A stretch of 64,000 nt of DNA from Sphingomonas aurantiaca (GTDB taxonomy: Bacteria > Pseudomonadota > Alphaproteobacteria > Sphingomonadales > Sphingomonadaceae), in NCBI RefSeq assembly GCF_003050705.1, contig NZ_QAOG01000002.1, positions 310,001 through 374,000 on the forward strand. The letters run 5' to 3'. Each line of letters opens with the position of its first letter. The stretch's first letter is position 1. The notes beneath the pieces are model-generated. The model did not search any database, was not told where the DNA came from, and was given only the letters and a program-made list of their open reading frames with translations. Below, piece by piece: positions 43,345 to 52,548 of this stretch. Made by a program: the position numbers and the translations under genes.

Positions 43345-43361
43345 GGCCAGGGGCACCAACC
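43345..43361 (+). repeat. attR of the outer genomic island
   Basis: GGCCAGGGGCACCAACC, exact copy of the tRNA-Leu 3' end at 4248-4264. Flanking bases differ on both sides, so the core is exactly 17 bp. Confidence 0.8.
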
Positions 43362-43444
43362 GTTTATCGCGCGGCAGGCGCGAGCCGTAGCGTTTTGCAG
43401 CTGCGAGCCGGTCCCCTACGCCACCTGACTCAAGCTCAGCCTCG

Positions 43445-44050
43445 TCATTTCTGCGTCCACAAATCGAGCCGGTACGCCTCCGTCCGCTCGGCATGCTCGA
43501 CCGTCACCGCATCACCCAGTGCGGCGAACATCGCCTCGACCGCCGCGTCGCCGGTTTGCGGATAGTCGGTTTCACCGGTCCAGTGGACCAGCAGGATCCG
43601 CCCGCCCGGCGCGACCCGAGTCCGCAACCACGCACCGGCGGCAGCGATATCGGCATCGCTCCAGTAATAGACGACCTCTGACATCAGGATGAGATCGAGT
43701 GGCCCGGTCGCCGGTGTCTGGCCGGGAAAGGCGAGCCGCTCGAACCGGACCTGTGGCCGGTCCTCGCACCGTGCGCGCGCATATCCGATCGCGCCCTCGG
43801 CAATGTCGATCGCCAGCAGATCCGCGCACAACGGCGCCAGCCGGTGCGTCAACACGCCATGCGCGCAGCCGATCTCGAGCGCGGCGGCGTAGCGGCGATC
43901 GTCGAGCACCGCGATGGTATGCGCGAACTTGCCCGCTTCATACGCGCTGCTGGCGAGCGACCAGGGATCGTCGTCCCCGGCAAAGATATCCTCGAAATAG
44001 CCGGCGGCCAGGCTGGTGCCGTCTCGGGTGTCGTCAGCGGGCATCGGCAA
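43445..44050 (-). CDS. NodS-like SAM-dependent methyltransferase
   Basis: 201 aa. SAM-binding motif ALEIGCAHGVLTHRLAPLCA with acidic LAIDIAEG, then LDLILMSEVVYYWSDADIAA and GGRILLVHWTGETDYPQTG, which match the NodS family of small-molecule/oligosaccharide N-methyltransferases. Last gene of the six-gene operon, overlapping the deacetylase by 17 bp. A deacetylase followed by a NodS-like methylase suggests deacetylation then N-methylation of an amino sugar. Confidence 0.85.
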   Translation of the reverse strand: MPMPADDTRDGTSLAAGYFEDIFAGDDDPWSLASSAYEAGKFAHTIAVLDDRRYAAALEIGCAHGVLTHRLAPLCADLLAIDIAEGAIGYARARCEDRPQVRFERLAFPGQTPATGPLDLILMSEVVYYWSDADIAAAGAWLRTRVAPGGRILLVHWTGETDYPQTGDAAVEAMFAALGDAVTVEHAERTEAYRLDLWTQK

Positions 44051-44741
44051 TTCCGGTCAGGTGGAGAATGTCGTCGCCCGGCATCCGCCAGGCATCGCGC
44101 GCAAGGCGGAAGCCGGGGCCATAGGCGCCCCCCGTCTGACTGCGATGCGCCATCAGCGCATGGCGACGCTGGCCAACCGGCATCGGCTGCGTGCGGAACA
44201 TCGTCCGGGCAGGCGGCACCGCCGGATCCGTCCAGACCCGGTAGTCGAACGGCGTAACGCTACGCCGGGCGGCGCGGATTGCGGCGATGGCGATCGTCCG
44301 GCACGCAGTATGATCGCAATGCGGCTCGTCCGCACCTGTGACCGCGATCGCATCGACGCGGCGTGCGCGGATCAGCGCCGCAAGCCGGCGCATCGTCGCG
44401 TGCCACGCCGCGCTGTCGGCCTGGTGTGGATGTGCGTCGGGCCAGTCGAGGAACAGCGGCGGAGGCGCATCACAGCCTGCCAGCCTGCGCAGTGCCAGCG
44501 CCGCCTCGCGCCGCCGCACCCGCGCCAGCCACGCGCCACCCGCATCGTGCGACCCCGCGCCATCGGTAAGATAGACGACCCCAGCAAGCCGCTGCGCCGC
44601 CGCCGCCTGCGCGACCAGCGCGCCCACGCCCAGCGTCTCGTCATCGGCATGCGGCGCCAGCACCAGCCAGCGCGCACGTGCGAACCGGCTCGTCGCGAGC
44701 GGGCGGGGGATGGCTACCACAGCCGATCCTCGCCCCAGCAA
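44034..44741 (-). CDS. PIG-L/LmbE-family deacetylase
   Basis: 235 aa zinc-dependent N-deacetylase. LVLAPHADDETLGVGALVAQ gives the PHxDDE metal motif, and EPHCDHTACRTIAI the second metal-binding His. Family members deacetylate N-acetylglucosamine in GPI, mycothiol and antibiotic pathways. ATG 44741 lies inside the upstream acyl-CoA dehydrogenase gene; a GTG at 44720 is an alternative. Confidence 0.88.
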   Translation of the reverse strand: MLGRGSAVVAIPRPLATSRFARARWLVLAPHADDETLGVGALVAQAAAAQRLAGVVYLTDGAGSHDAGGAWLARVRRREAALALRRLAGCDAPPPLFLDWPDAHPHQADSAAWHATMRRLAALIRARRVDAIAVTGADEPHCDHTACRTIAIAAIRAARRSVTPFDYRVWTDPAVPPARTMFRTQPMPVGQRRHALMAHRSQTGGAYGPGFRLARDAWRMPGDDILHLTGIADAR

Positions 44742-45814
44742 TCATGATCGATCCAGTCGCGCACCGCGGTATCGCGGACCTGGTCGGGTGCGGCCTGACG
44801 CAGATACAGGCTGAGATCGCGAATGATCTTGTCGACGCGCTGCCCCTCGAACGTGCTGCGCGTGCCGATCAGCCGGGCGGCGTGTTCCATGACGTCCAGC
44901 CCTGCGCGTTCGACCACCCCGCGAGTCATGCGGGCGAAGGCGGCGGCATCGGCATCCTCGCGCGCCGCACGCACCGCCGCCTCGCGTACCCATAGCCCGG
45001 CGGTGCGTGCCGCGACGATCGCATGCCCGAATGCCGCCCGCGCGAGCGGGTCGACCTGCGCCGCGCCCGAGAGCGCGGCCCGCGTCTCGGCGAGCAACGC
45101 CTCGATCCCGCCGAGCTGGACCGCGGTGAACCGCCATGCGCCGGCAGTGAAGCGCGGCTCGCGATCATAATCGCCGGGCGCGCCGAGCAGCGCCTCGTCG
45201 TCGATCGGATAGCCGGTCAGGTCATAGGCGCCGCTCATGCTCGCGCGCATGCCGCGGACGCGCCAGCCGCTGGCGTCGGTCCGCGACAGGTCATCGGCGC
45301 CGACGATCGCCAGCCGGCGGTCGCTGCTCTCGGGCTGGACCGTGACGATCGCATAACCGATCCCGCCCGCGCCGCTGGCAAAGCTCTTCGCGCCGTCGAG
45401 TGTGCGTCCGGTCGGCGTATCGACCAGGGCAACGCCCGGTGCCGGTTCGGTCGCCCACACGCCGAACGCCGCGCCGCGATCGAGCGCGCCACGCAGCCAG
45501 TCCTTCTGCCGCGCGGTCGCATACCAGCCGAACAGCGCCATCGCGTTGACATGACCCTCGAACAGGCGGCCGACGCTCAGGTCGCCGCGACCGATCCGGC
45601 GCAGCGCGTCGAACATCGCATGGTGACGGTCAGCGGCATCGGCAAACGCCTCGCCCCCCGACTCCACCGGCGCGAACCGGTGCAGCAGCCCGGCCTCAAC
45701 GAGCAGTGCCATGCTGTCGGCAGGGTGCGCGCGCTCGTTGTCATAGCGTTCGCCGAGCCGCGCAAGCGCGCCCACCAGTGGGTCTTCGAGTATCGTCGTC
45801 ATTATGTCGCTCAT
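44714..45814 (-). CDS. Acyl-CoA dehydrogenase-like flavoprotein
   Basis: 366 aa. Residues 40-200 have the acyl-CoA dehydrogenase N-terminal and middle domains (RRIGRGDLSVGRLFEGHVNA, FGVWATEPAPGVALVDTPTG, KSFASGAGG), and the C-terminal helical domain includes FARMTRGVVERAGLDVMEHA. The typical catalytic Glu region is not recognisable, so the role may be a dehydrogenase or a non-canonical oxidase acting on a carrier-bound intermediate. It overlaps the glycosyltransferase stop by ATGA. Confidence 0.8.
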   Translation of the reverse strand: MSDIMTTILEDPLVGALARLGERYDNERAHPADSMALLVEAGLLHRFAPVESGGEAFADAADRHHAMFDALRRIGRGDLSVGRLFEGHVNAMALFGWYATARQKDWLRGALDRGAAFGVWATEPAPGVALVDTPTGRTLDGAKSFASGAGGIGYAIVTVQPESSDRRLAIVGADDLSRTDASGWRVRGMRASMSGAYDLTGYPIDDEALLGAPGDYDREPRFTAGAWRFTAVQLGGIEALLAETRAALSGAAQVDPLARAAFGHAIVAARTAGLWVREAAVRAAREDADAAAFARMTRGVVERAGLDVMEHAARLIGTRSTFEGQRVDKIIRDLSLYLRQAAPDQVRDTAVRDWIDHDCWGEDRLW

Positions 45815-46845
45815 CCGCGCTCTCCATCGGCCAGGGCCAGCACATGCGCTGCCAGGCGGGCCGCGCCGTCCGGGTCGTCGAGCGCCGCCTGCGCCGCAGA
45901 ATCGCGCCGTTCTACAAGCGCGAGCAGGCTTGGCCAGTCCGCCGTCCTGGCATCCTCGCACACCAGCGCCGCGCCCGTCGCGGCCAACTGTCGAGCCTTT
46001 GATCGCTGCTCGTCGAACGGCCGATCCTCGGGAAGGCAGACGAACGGCCGGCGCGCTGCGAGCACCGCGCCGACCACGCCGTCGCCCGCGCTGCCGACGA
46101 CGATGCCCGCGCATGCGATCCGCGCCGCCGCGTCGTCGACCCAACCAAGCACCTCGAGGTTGGGCGGCGCGTCCGGAAGCGGCGTGGAGTCGCCGATGAT
46201 CCGCCACGTCCGGTCGGGCGTCGCGCGCGCCGCACGGGCCCAGGCCGCGCCATCGATCGCCGCGCCGCCGCGGCCGCCGACGACCAGCACCGATGCCGGA
46301 TCCACCCCGGCGGCGTTGCTCCGCTGGACCAGTCCGGGGGCGTAAAAAGTCTTTCGGCGAACCCAGTCCGGCGTGGCGGGATCGTCGAGCGCTTCGGCAA
46401 ACGGTGCGATCAGCGCGGTCGCCGCGCGAAACGCCTCGAGATGCGGGACGTCGTCGCGGCGACCTCCGAGCCGCACGCAGACCGTCGCGACCGATGCGAG
46501 CCGCGCCAGCATCGCGATCTCGCACGATACGTCGACGATCATCAGCGCAGGGCGGTTTTCGGCAATCCAGTGCGTAATCGCGGCGACCCTGTGCCGGATC
46601 CCCTCATGATCGAGCGGTGCGTAATGCAACGCCGCGGGCCGCTCCGTCGTGCCGTCGCGGCCATCAAAACCAGGAGCGAGCCGATCGTCGGGAAGATCGA
46701 GATAGGGATGCACGCCGGTCCGTCCGGCGATGTTCGTCCCGATCAGCGTGATGCGCCCCTCGGCATGATCCGCGATCGCCGACGCACGCGCGGCGTGTCC
46801 GGCGCCGTGGTGGTGGACGTAATAGCCGATCGGACGCCGGGTCAT
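45811..46845 (-). CDS. Glycosyltransferase, MurG/GT28-like
   Basis: 344 aa. The N-terminus IGYYVHHHGAGHAARASAIA is the GT-B G-loop region of MurG-like enzymes; the C-terminal half has SVLVVGGRGGAAIDGA, LEVLGWVDDAAARIACAGIV, and GDGVVGAVLAARRPFVCLPEDRPFDEQRSKA, typical of UDP-sugar binding GT28 proteins. Linked by ATGA overlaps to the genes on both sides. Confidence 0.85.
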   Translation of the reverse strand: MTRRPIGYYVHHHGAGHAARASAIADHAEGRITLIGTNIAGRTGVHPYLDLPDDRLAPGFDGRDGTTERPAALHYAPLDHEGIRHRVAAITHWIAENRPALMIVDVSCEIAMLARLASVATVCVRLGGRRDDVPHLEAFRAATALIAPFAEALDDPATPDWVRRKTFYAPGLVQRSNAAGVDPASVLVVGGRGGAAIDGAAWARAARATPDRTWRIIGDSTPLPDAPPNLEVLGWVDDAAARIACAGIVVGSAGDGVVGAVLAARRPFVCLPEDRPFDEQRSKARQLAATGAALVCEDARTADWPSLLALVERRDSAAQAALDDPDGAARLAAHVLALADGERG

Positions 46846-47819
46846 GACGCGGCGGGCGCTGCTACCCGCAGGCGTGATACGTCGTGCTCTGGCGGGCACG
46901 CGGGCAACGACATATCGGCAGGCATCGGCGGCAGGTCCGCTTCTCGCGCCAGCATCTCCGCCACGCCGTACGCGGTCCGTGTCGCGCGCCGCCAGAGCGC
47001 CCGCGCACGCCAATGCTCGAAAGCCGGCACGTAGGGATCGATACCGCGATCCACCGTCTCCGCAAGTTCGGCCATCGCGATCGCCATGCCGCCTGCGGCC
47101 CGACCTTCCGTCCGGGCAGAGACCCGCGTCCACACCGACGGTGGATGGACGAGCCGCCCTCCTGCCGCGACCGCGTTGATCACCATCGACCGGTCCTCGC
47201 CCGAGGCGATCGGCGGTACCCCGCCGATTGCGCGATACAAGGCGGCGTCGATCGCGATGCTGGCGCCGGTATGGTCGCCGTGACGCGGCGGCGGGTCGTG
47301 CGGCGAGGGATCGCTCGCATCCTCGATGGCGCGCACCGCGGCCCAGTAACGATCGAACCGGTCGCGCATCCGTGCGATCGCCGGATCGATCGGTTCGGCA
47401 TCGTCCAGGATGATCCGTCCCCCGACGATATCGGCTCCCGCGCTGATCGCGGCGAGGTTGGCGGCGATCCACTCGGCCGGGGGACGGCAATCCGCGTCGG
47501 TCGAGATCAGCACGCCGACACCGCCGGCCGCGCTGCTGACGTGGCGATACCCCATCTCCATCGCCTGGCCGCGTGCGCCGCCAGCATGCGCGAGGGAGGG
47601 GGGGAGGGTGCAGGCGTCCACTATGATGTCCAGTCGCTCGGCGTGGCGGCATGCGTGCTGCTCCACGACCGCAACGCTGTCGTCGTCGCTATTGTTGATG
47701 CACAAGGCGACGGGGATGCGTCCCGCGATCCTCTGCGCGGCGAGTGCGTCGAGCAGGACTGGCAAGCGCTGGCTCTCGTTGCGCGCCGGCACGCAGACGC
47801 AGAAAGGTACTGGGGTCAC
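46842..47819 (-). CDS. Glycosyltransferase family 2
   Basis: 325 aa. PFCVCVPARNESQRLPVLLD at the N-terminus and LISTDADCRPPAEWIAANLA carry the GT-A fold and DxD-like motif (DAD). The first 30 residues of the longer frame overlap the upstream gene, so GTG 47819 (GTGA overlap with the previous stop) is preferred. C-terminal region is rich in charged helices and may be a partner-binding part. Confidence 0.83.
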   Translation of the reverse strand: MTPVPFCVCVPARNESQRLPVLLDALAAQRIAGRIPVALCINNSDDDSVAVVEQHACRHAERLDIIVDACTLPPSLAHAGGARGQAMEMGYRHVSSAAGGVGVLISTDADCRPPAEWIAANLAAISAGADIVGGRIILDDAEPIDPAIARMRDRFDRYWAAVRAIEDASDPSPHDPPPRHGDHTGASIAIDAALYRAIGGVPPIASGEDRSMVINAVAAGGRLVHPPSVWTRVSARTEGRAAGGMAIAMAELAETVDRGIDPYVPAFEHWRARALWRRATRTAYGVAEMLAREADLPPMPADMSLPACPPEHDVSRLRVAAPAAS

Positions 47820-48949
47820 AGCGCGTGCGCGCTGCGCGGTGCGGATCTGCTCGCGGCCAGTGCGGGCCACATCGGCGCAGCCGGCGTTACGCCAGCGTGC
47901 TGCGCGCACATCTCCTCGTACAGTGCCTCATAGCCGCCGATCATCGTCTCGGCGTCGCAGATCGCCACCGCGCGTGCGCGACTGTCCGATCGGTCGAGGT
48001 GGAGCGCGCGGCGCGCAGCGTCTGCGAGCGACTCGACGTCGTCCGGTGTCGCCAGCACGCCGCTGTCCGCATCGAGCAGGCTGGGGATCGCGCCGCGCGC
48101 GAAGGCGGCGACCGGAGTCCCGCACGCCAGCGCTTCGGCGACGACCAGCCCGTACGGCTCGTCCCAGCACGGTGTGCACAGGAACGCCCGTGCACCGCCG
48201 ATCAGCAACGACAGCGCGCCATGATCGAGATGGCCGACATACCGCACCGCCTCGCCCAGATGCGGTGCGACCTGTGCGCCGTAATAGGCCGGATCTGAGA
48301 TCGGACCCGCGATCCGCAGCGGAAGCCCGACGCGCTGCGCCGCCGCGATCGCGAGATGAAGCCCCTTTTCGGGGACGATGCGCCCATACCAGACCAGATA
48401 CGGATCCGCGTCAGGCACGGCACGATAGGGAAACCGGTCGAGATCGATGCCGTTGCCGACGACGCGGTCGATGGGGACGATCGGCGACCACATCGCGCGG
48501 ATCGCCTCCGATACCGCGACGAACCGGGTCGCCTCGGCCCGACACAGCCGGATGCCGCTCTCCAGCCAGCAAAAGGGCGGGGTGTGCAGCGTCGTGACCA
48601 TCGGCATCGGCAACGTGTCCGCCATCGCGACCGGCAGGTAATGCAGCGAGTTGTTGTGAGCGATATCGAACCCACCTCGGCGCAGTTCGGACATCAGCCG
48701 CAGATAGGCATGGTGTTCGCGGAAGAACGCGATGTCGGTCGCCTCCGCCACGCCGGTCGCCATTAGCGCGGTCTCGTCGCAGATTGCGGTTAATCCGGTG
48801 GCGGGATCCGAGCGAGTCGACGCGAACAGGACGACGTCATGCCCGCGGGCGCGCAGTCTCGTGGCGAGAAGATGCGTATGCATCTCAAGCCCCCCAGCGA
48901 ACGGCTCGACGATCGCGTGCTTGAGATGAGAGATAATCGCGATACGCAT
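47816..48949 (-). CDS. Glycosyltransferase family 4
   Basis: 377 aa, first gene of the operon. The N-terminal acceptor domain (MRIAIISHLKHAIVEPFAGG, LLATRLRARGHDVVLFA, RGGFDIAHNNSLHYLP) and C-terminal donor domain (YLVWYGRIVPEKGLHLAIAA, CTPCWDEPYGLVVAEALACGTPVAAFARG, catalytic EPYGLVVAE) are standard GT4. Transfers a nucleotide-sugar residue, probably the first step of this pathway. Confidence 0.92.
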   Translation of the reverse strand: MRIAIISHLKHAIVEPFAGGLEMHTHLLATRLRARGHDVVLFASTRSDPATGLTAICDETALMATGVAEATDIAFFREHHAYLRLMSELRRGGFDIAHNNSLHYLPVAMADTLPMPMVTTLHTPPFCWLESGIRLCRAEATRFVAVSEAIRAMWSPIVPIDRVVGNGIDLDRFPYRAVPDADPYLVWYGRIVPEKGLHLAIAAAQRVGLPLRIAGPISDPAYYGAQVAPHLGEAVRYVGHLDHGALSLLIGGARAFLCTPCWDEPYGLVVAEALACGTPVAAFARGAIPSLLDADSGVLATPDDVESLADAARRALHLDRSDSRARAVAICDAETMIGGYEALYEEMCAQHAGVTPAAPMWPALAASRSAPRSAHAL

Positions 48950-49150
48950 GATCGGGCCCGGAACATCCGTAAAATGGTTCAGGGGTCGTAACGAGCCTGC
49001 ATGCGTATAGGGTCCATCTAGAGTTCGTGAATCACGCTGATGAGGATCAATAGATCGGCTATACTATAGCTTTTGCCGCGGGGTGGCGCGAATTGCGCGC
49101 GGTGTTCTGCGGACCGCAGCCCTTGTCTACGCCAGTAGCGGCACGAACGC

Positions 49151-49336
49151 TCAGCAATGCGGGGCGTCGGGCTGATCGGTCAGCGCCGTGCCATCAAGGC
49201 CGCCGAGCCCGTCATCGCCCTCGGCAAGTTCGATCGCATGCTGAAGATGGCAGGCCGCAAGCTCCACGCGATCGCGGTCAAGCAGCGCAAGCGCCATCTT
49301 CATCAATACAACCGCAGTGTCCGAACGAATTGGCAT
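49151..49336 (-). CDS. Small conserved-looking protein, unknown
   Basis: 61 aa: MPIRSDTAVVLMKMALALLD then RDRVELAACHLQHAIELAEG. One amphipathic helix with an LLD..R...AA.HLQ.AI pattern. No family name. An internal ATG (49303) would give a 50-aa form. No clear operon partner. Confidence 0.5.
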   Translation of the reverse strand: MPIRSDTAVVLMKMALALLDRDRVELAACHLQHAIELAEGDDGLGGLDGTALTDQPDAPHC

Positions 49337-49463
49337 AACTTATGTTAAGATAACAGCTATGCTGAATCAAGCGAAAGTCGAAGGCTAAGCCAATAACTTC
49401 GCTACAAAATAATCCTCTATCCGTCGTATAATTACGCCGAATCCACACCCCCCGCCGCACATA

Positions 49464-50654
49464 TCAGAACCAGCCCCTGATCCCCACCGCAACGGCCAGG
49501 CCGCCGGTATCGGCATCCACGGAACGCTCACGCCTTGCCCGCGAATAGCGCGCAGTGGCGGTGTTCGCATGCATGTAGGACAGCCCGACATAGGGCGCGA
49601 ATTCCCGCGCAACCTCATAGCGCAGGCGCAGGCCGAGTTCGGTACTCGACAGGCCCGCACCGATCCGGCTGGCGGGCACGTCCTGCGCGGCGAGATTGAG
49701 TTCGACGCGCGGCTGGAGAACGAGGTGCTGCGTGATCCGCTGGTCGTACCAGGCCTCGGCGCGCGCGAGCACGTCGCCTCTGTTCGACAGGAAGACGCTG
49801 CCCTCGACGTCGAACCAATAGGGGGCGAGCCCCTCGACGCCGACCACCGCATAGGTCCGCTTGGCGCCCGACCCCAAGTCTTGGCGGACACCCGCCTGGA
49901 GGTTCCAATAGGGGTCTATCGCTTTGGCATACAAAGCCTGCATCTCTGCGGACTCGATGCTGCGGCCGAAATCGCCTTCGCCCTCGCTCTTGACGACGAG
50001 GCGGTGGATGTCGCCGCCGAACCAGCCTTCGCCATCCCAGCGATAGCCGTCGCGGCCGTTGCGCGCCTGGACCTCGGCAAGGTTGAACAGGATCTGGCTG
50101 AACCGCATGCCGCCATGCTCGTCGCGCATCGCCCGGTTCGCGGCGGCCATCGTCGCAGGATCGTAGAAGCGCGCCGCCGCGAGCGTCGTCGGCGGCGCAG
50201 GCGGCGGCGCGTTGCCCGCCGGCTGATCGGTTCCCACGGGCGTCGCCGCATCCGGGCCAGGCGCCTGCGAGGGAGTGCAATGGCCCATCGCCGCGTGCTC
50301 CGGCGGACAGGCGGCTGCGCTGGGCATCGTCATGCTGGGTGCCATGGCGGGCATCGCCATACCTGGCATCGCCATACCGGGCATCGCAGCGTGGGACTCC
50401 TGCATGGCCGGTTGTTCGGGCGACGACGCGCGCTTGGTCGCGGCTGCGGCCGCCGATCGGGCGCGGCTTGCCTTTCGTATGGCGTGCGACCTGGGCCGGA
50501 CAGGCGTCTTCGCAGCAGGCTTCTTCGCGGCGGGCGTCGCAGGCATCGCCATGCCGGGCATGTGCATGCCGTGCATCTGCGCCGCAGCGGGATCGGCCAC
50601 GAACACCGTGCCAGCGGTCATCATCGCCGTGAGCGCCCAGGCCGCGCGGATCAT
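49464..50654 (-). CDS. copB: Copper resistance protein B (outer membrane)
   Basis: 396 aa. Signal peptide, then a Met/His-rich copper-binding region (MHGMHMPGMAMPATP and repeated AMPGMAMPGMAMPAM), then the CopB domain LFNLAEVQARNGRDGYRWDG, FWGGDIHRLVVKSEGEGDFG-like, ARAEAWYDQRITQHLVLQPR and terminal GIRGWF with an aromatic end, as for an outer-membrane barrel. It overlaps copA by 4 bp. Binds or exports periplasmic copper together with CopA. Confidence 0.93.
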   Translation of the reverse strand: MIRAAWALTAMMTAGTVFVADPAAAQMHGMHMPGMAMPATPAAKKPAAKTPVRPRSHAIRKASRARSAAAAATKRASSPEQPAMQESHAAMPGMAMPGMAMPAMAPSMTMPSAAACPPEHAAMGHCTPSQAPGPDAATPVGTDQPAGNAPPPAPPTTLAAARFYDPATMAAANRAMRDEHGGMRFSQILFNLAEVQARNGRDGYRWDGEGWFGGDIHRLVVKSEGEGDFGRSIESAEMQALYAKAIDPYWNLQAGVRQDLGSGAKRTYAVVGVEGLAPYWFDVEGSVFLSNRGDVLARAEAWYDQRITQHLVLQPRVELNLAAQDVPASRIGAGLSSTELGLRLRYEVAREFAPYVGLSYMHANTATARYSRARRERSVDADTGGLAVAVGIRGWF

Positions 50655-52477
50655 GCTTCGGCCCCCGTCTCGCCGGCGGGACGGACGGTGACGACCTGCA
50701 TCATCCCCGCATGCATGTGGTAGAGCATGTGACAGTGGAACGCCCAGTCGCCGACCGCATCCGCGGTGAGATCGAACGTCGCGGTGCCGCCGGGTGCGAC
50801 GTTGATCGTGTGCTTGCGCGGGGCGTGATCGCCATGCCCCGTCACGAGTTCGAAGAAATGGCCGTGGAGATGGATCGGGTGCGCCATCATCGTATCGTTG
50901 ACCAGCGTCACGCGGACGCGCTCGCCCTGACGAAACGGGATCGGCGCCTTGACCTCGTTCAGCTTCACCCCGTCGAACGCCCACATATAGCGCTCCATGT
51001 TGCCCGTGAGGTGGATCCGCATCTGCCGAGACGGCGCGCGCAGATCGGGATTGCGATCGAGCGCGACGAGATCGCGGTAGACCAGCACCTTGTACCCCGC
51101 CTCCTGACCAATATCGGCGAGCCCTTGTGGCGGCTCCCCCGTCCGATCCATCGGCATCGGCGAGACGGTCTGCACCGTCGGGGTCCTGGGCAGCTCGGGC
51201 GCATTGGCGAAGTCGCGCATCGAATGGCTCATGGTAGCGCCGTCGTGACTCATGCCGAGCATGTCGCCGGACGCGGCGGCGGGTTTGCAATGTCCCATCG
51301 CGGCATGCTCGGGCGGGCAGGGGGCTGACGTGGCAGGCATGTCATGACCCATGCCGCTCATGTCCCCCATGCCCCCCATACCCATGTCTTTCATCGTCGC
51401 CAGCGGGCGTTTGCGCAGCGCAGGCACCGGCGCGACCATGCCCGCGGAGGGCGCAAGCGTCGCGCGGGCCATCCCCGAGCGGTCCCACGCCTCTGCGATC
51501 AGACTGTAGGCGCGCGCATCGGGTTCGACGATCACGTCATAGGTCTCGGCGACCGCGATCTGGAACTCGTCGACCGCGACCGGCCGGACATTCAGTCCGT
51601 CCGCCTGGACGATCGTCAGCTTCAGCCCGGGGATGCGGACGTTGAAGGTCGTCATCGCCGATGCGTTGACGATTCGCAGCCGGACGCGTTCGCTCGGCTG
51701 GAACAGCGCGGTCCAGTTGTCCCCAGGGCCGTGGCCGTTGACGAGATAGGTGTAGGTCGATCCGGTCACGTCGGACACGTCGGTCGGGTCCATTCGCATC
51801 CCGCCCCACATCAGCCGATCGCCGAGCGGCTGGTCCTTGCCCGACACGAGCCCGGCCAAGGTCTGTTTCTGATAGTTGAAATAGCCGCCCTGCTGCTTCA
51901 GCTTCTGGAAGATACGGTGCGGGTGCATCGGGCTATGGTCGGACAGGACGATGACATGCTCGCGGTCCGAGGCGATTGGATCGACGCCCGCGGGATCGAT
52001 CACGATCGGGCCGTAATGCCCCATCTGCTCCTGCAGGCCCGAATGGCTGTGATACCAGTAGGTCCCCGCCTGGATCACCGGAAATTCATAGGTGAAGGTC
52101 GATCGTGCGGCGATACCGGGAAAGCTGATCCCCGGCACCCCATCCATCTGGAACGGCACCAGCAGGCCGTGCCAATGGATCGACGTCTCCTCGTCGAGAT
52201 CGTTGGTCACCGACAGCCGTGCGGTCTGGCCCTGTCTGAGCCGGATCAGCGGCGCCGGCGTCGTGCCGTTGATACCGATCGCATGGCTGGGCTTGCCGTC
52301 GATCATCATCATCCGGTGTGCGACACGCAGCGCGATGTCGGGCCCCGACACGGTCGGCAGCGGCGCCACGATTCCCGCCGACACCGGTTGCGCCCAGGCG
52401 GGCAGCCACGGGATCGTCGCGGCGGCGCCAGTGAGGCCGACATCGCGCAGGAAATGGCGGCGGGTCATTCGGGTCAT
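50651..52477 (-). CDS. copA: Copper resistance multicopper oxidase
   Basis: 608 aa. Twin-arginine signal (TRRHFLRDVGLTGAAATI). Copper ligands: SIHWHGLLVPFQMDGVPG and YWYHSHSGLQEQMGHYGP in the N-terminal domain, and HPIHLHGHFFELV plus WAFHCHMLYHMHAGMMQVV at the C-terminus, giving all type 1, 2 and 3 sites. Met-rich segments (GMGGMGDMSGMGHDMPATS, and a second around residue 415) fit CopA. Periplasmic Cu(I) oxidation. Confidence 0.95.
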   Translation of the reverse strand: MTRMTRRHFLRDVGLTGAAATIPWLPAWAQPVSAGIVAPLPTVSGPDIALRVAHRMMMIDGKPSHAIGINGTTPAPLIRLRQGQTARLSVTNDLDEETSIHWHGLLVPFQMDGVPGISFPGIAARSTFTYEFPVIQAGTYWYHSHSGLQEQMGHYGPIVIDPAGVDPIASDREHVIVLSDHSPMHPHRIFQKLKQQGGYFNYQKQTLAGLVSGKDQPLGDRLMWGGMRMDPTDVSDVTGSTYTYLVNGHGPGDNWTALFQPSERVRLRIVNASAMTTFNVRIPGLKLTIVQADGLNVRPVAVDEFQIAVAETYDVIVEPDARAYSLIAEAWDRSGMARATLAPSAGMVAPVPALRKRPLATMKDMGMGGMGDMSGMGHDMPATSAPCPPEHAAMGHCKPAAASGDMLGMSHDGATMSHSMRDFANAPELPRTPTVQTVSPMPMDRTGEPPQGLADIGQEAGYKVLVYRDLVALDRNPDLRAPSRQMRIHLTGNMERYMWAFDGVKLNEVKAPIPFRQGERVRVTLVNDTMMAHPIHLHGHFFELVTGHGDHAPRKHTINVAPGGTATFDLTADAVGDWAFHCHMLYHMHAGMMQVVTVRPAGETGAEA

Positions 52478-52548
52478 GCATATCCTCGGGATCGGAACGC
52501 GCAGGCGCGCTACCGTCCATACGCGCCACGCCGCGCGATCCCTCGGCT

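Larger units (their letters stand above)
4248..43361. mobile_element. Outer genomic island integrated at tRNA-Leu, about 39 kb
   Basis: Bounded by exact 17-bp repeats. A P4-type integrase (4422-5687) lies just inside the left end and an AlpA-like regulator (43013-43255) just inside the right end. Clusters of GGGGGCAC occur beside both ends, as expected of integrase arm-type sites. Contents are typical accessory genes: a nested defence element, recombinase relics, a caspase-helicase gene, oxidoreductases and a TonB receptor. No conjugation genes are visible, so it would have to be mobilised by something else, or it is an accretion of smaller elements. Confidence 0.7.

Noticed and set aside
4248..43361. 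Integrative conjugative element
   Set aside because: No relaxase, type IV coupling protein or pilus gene was seen, so it is called a genomic island only.
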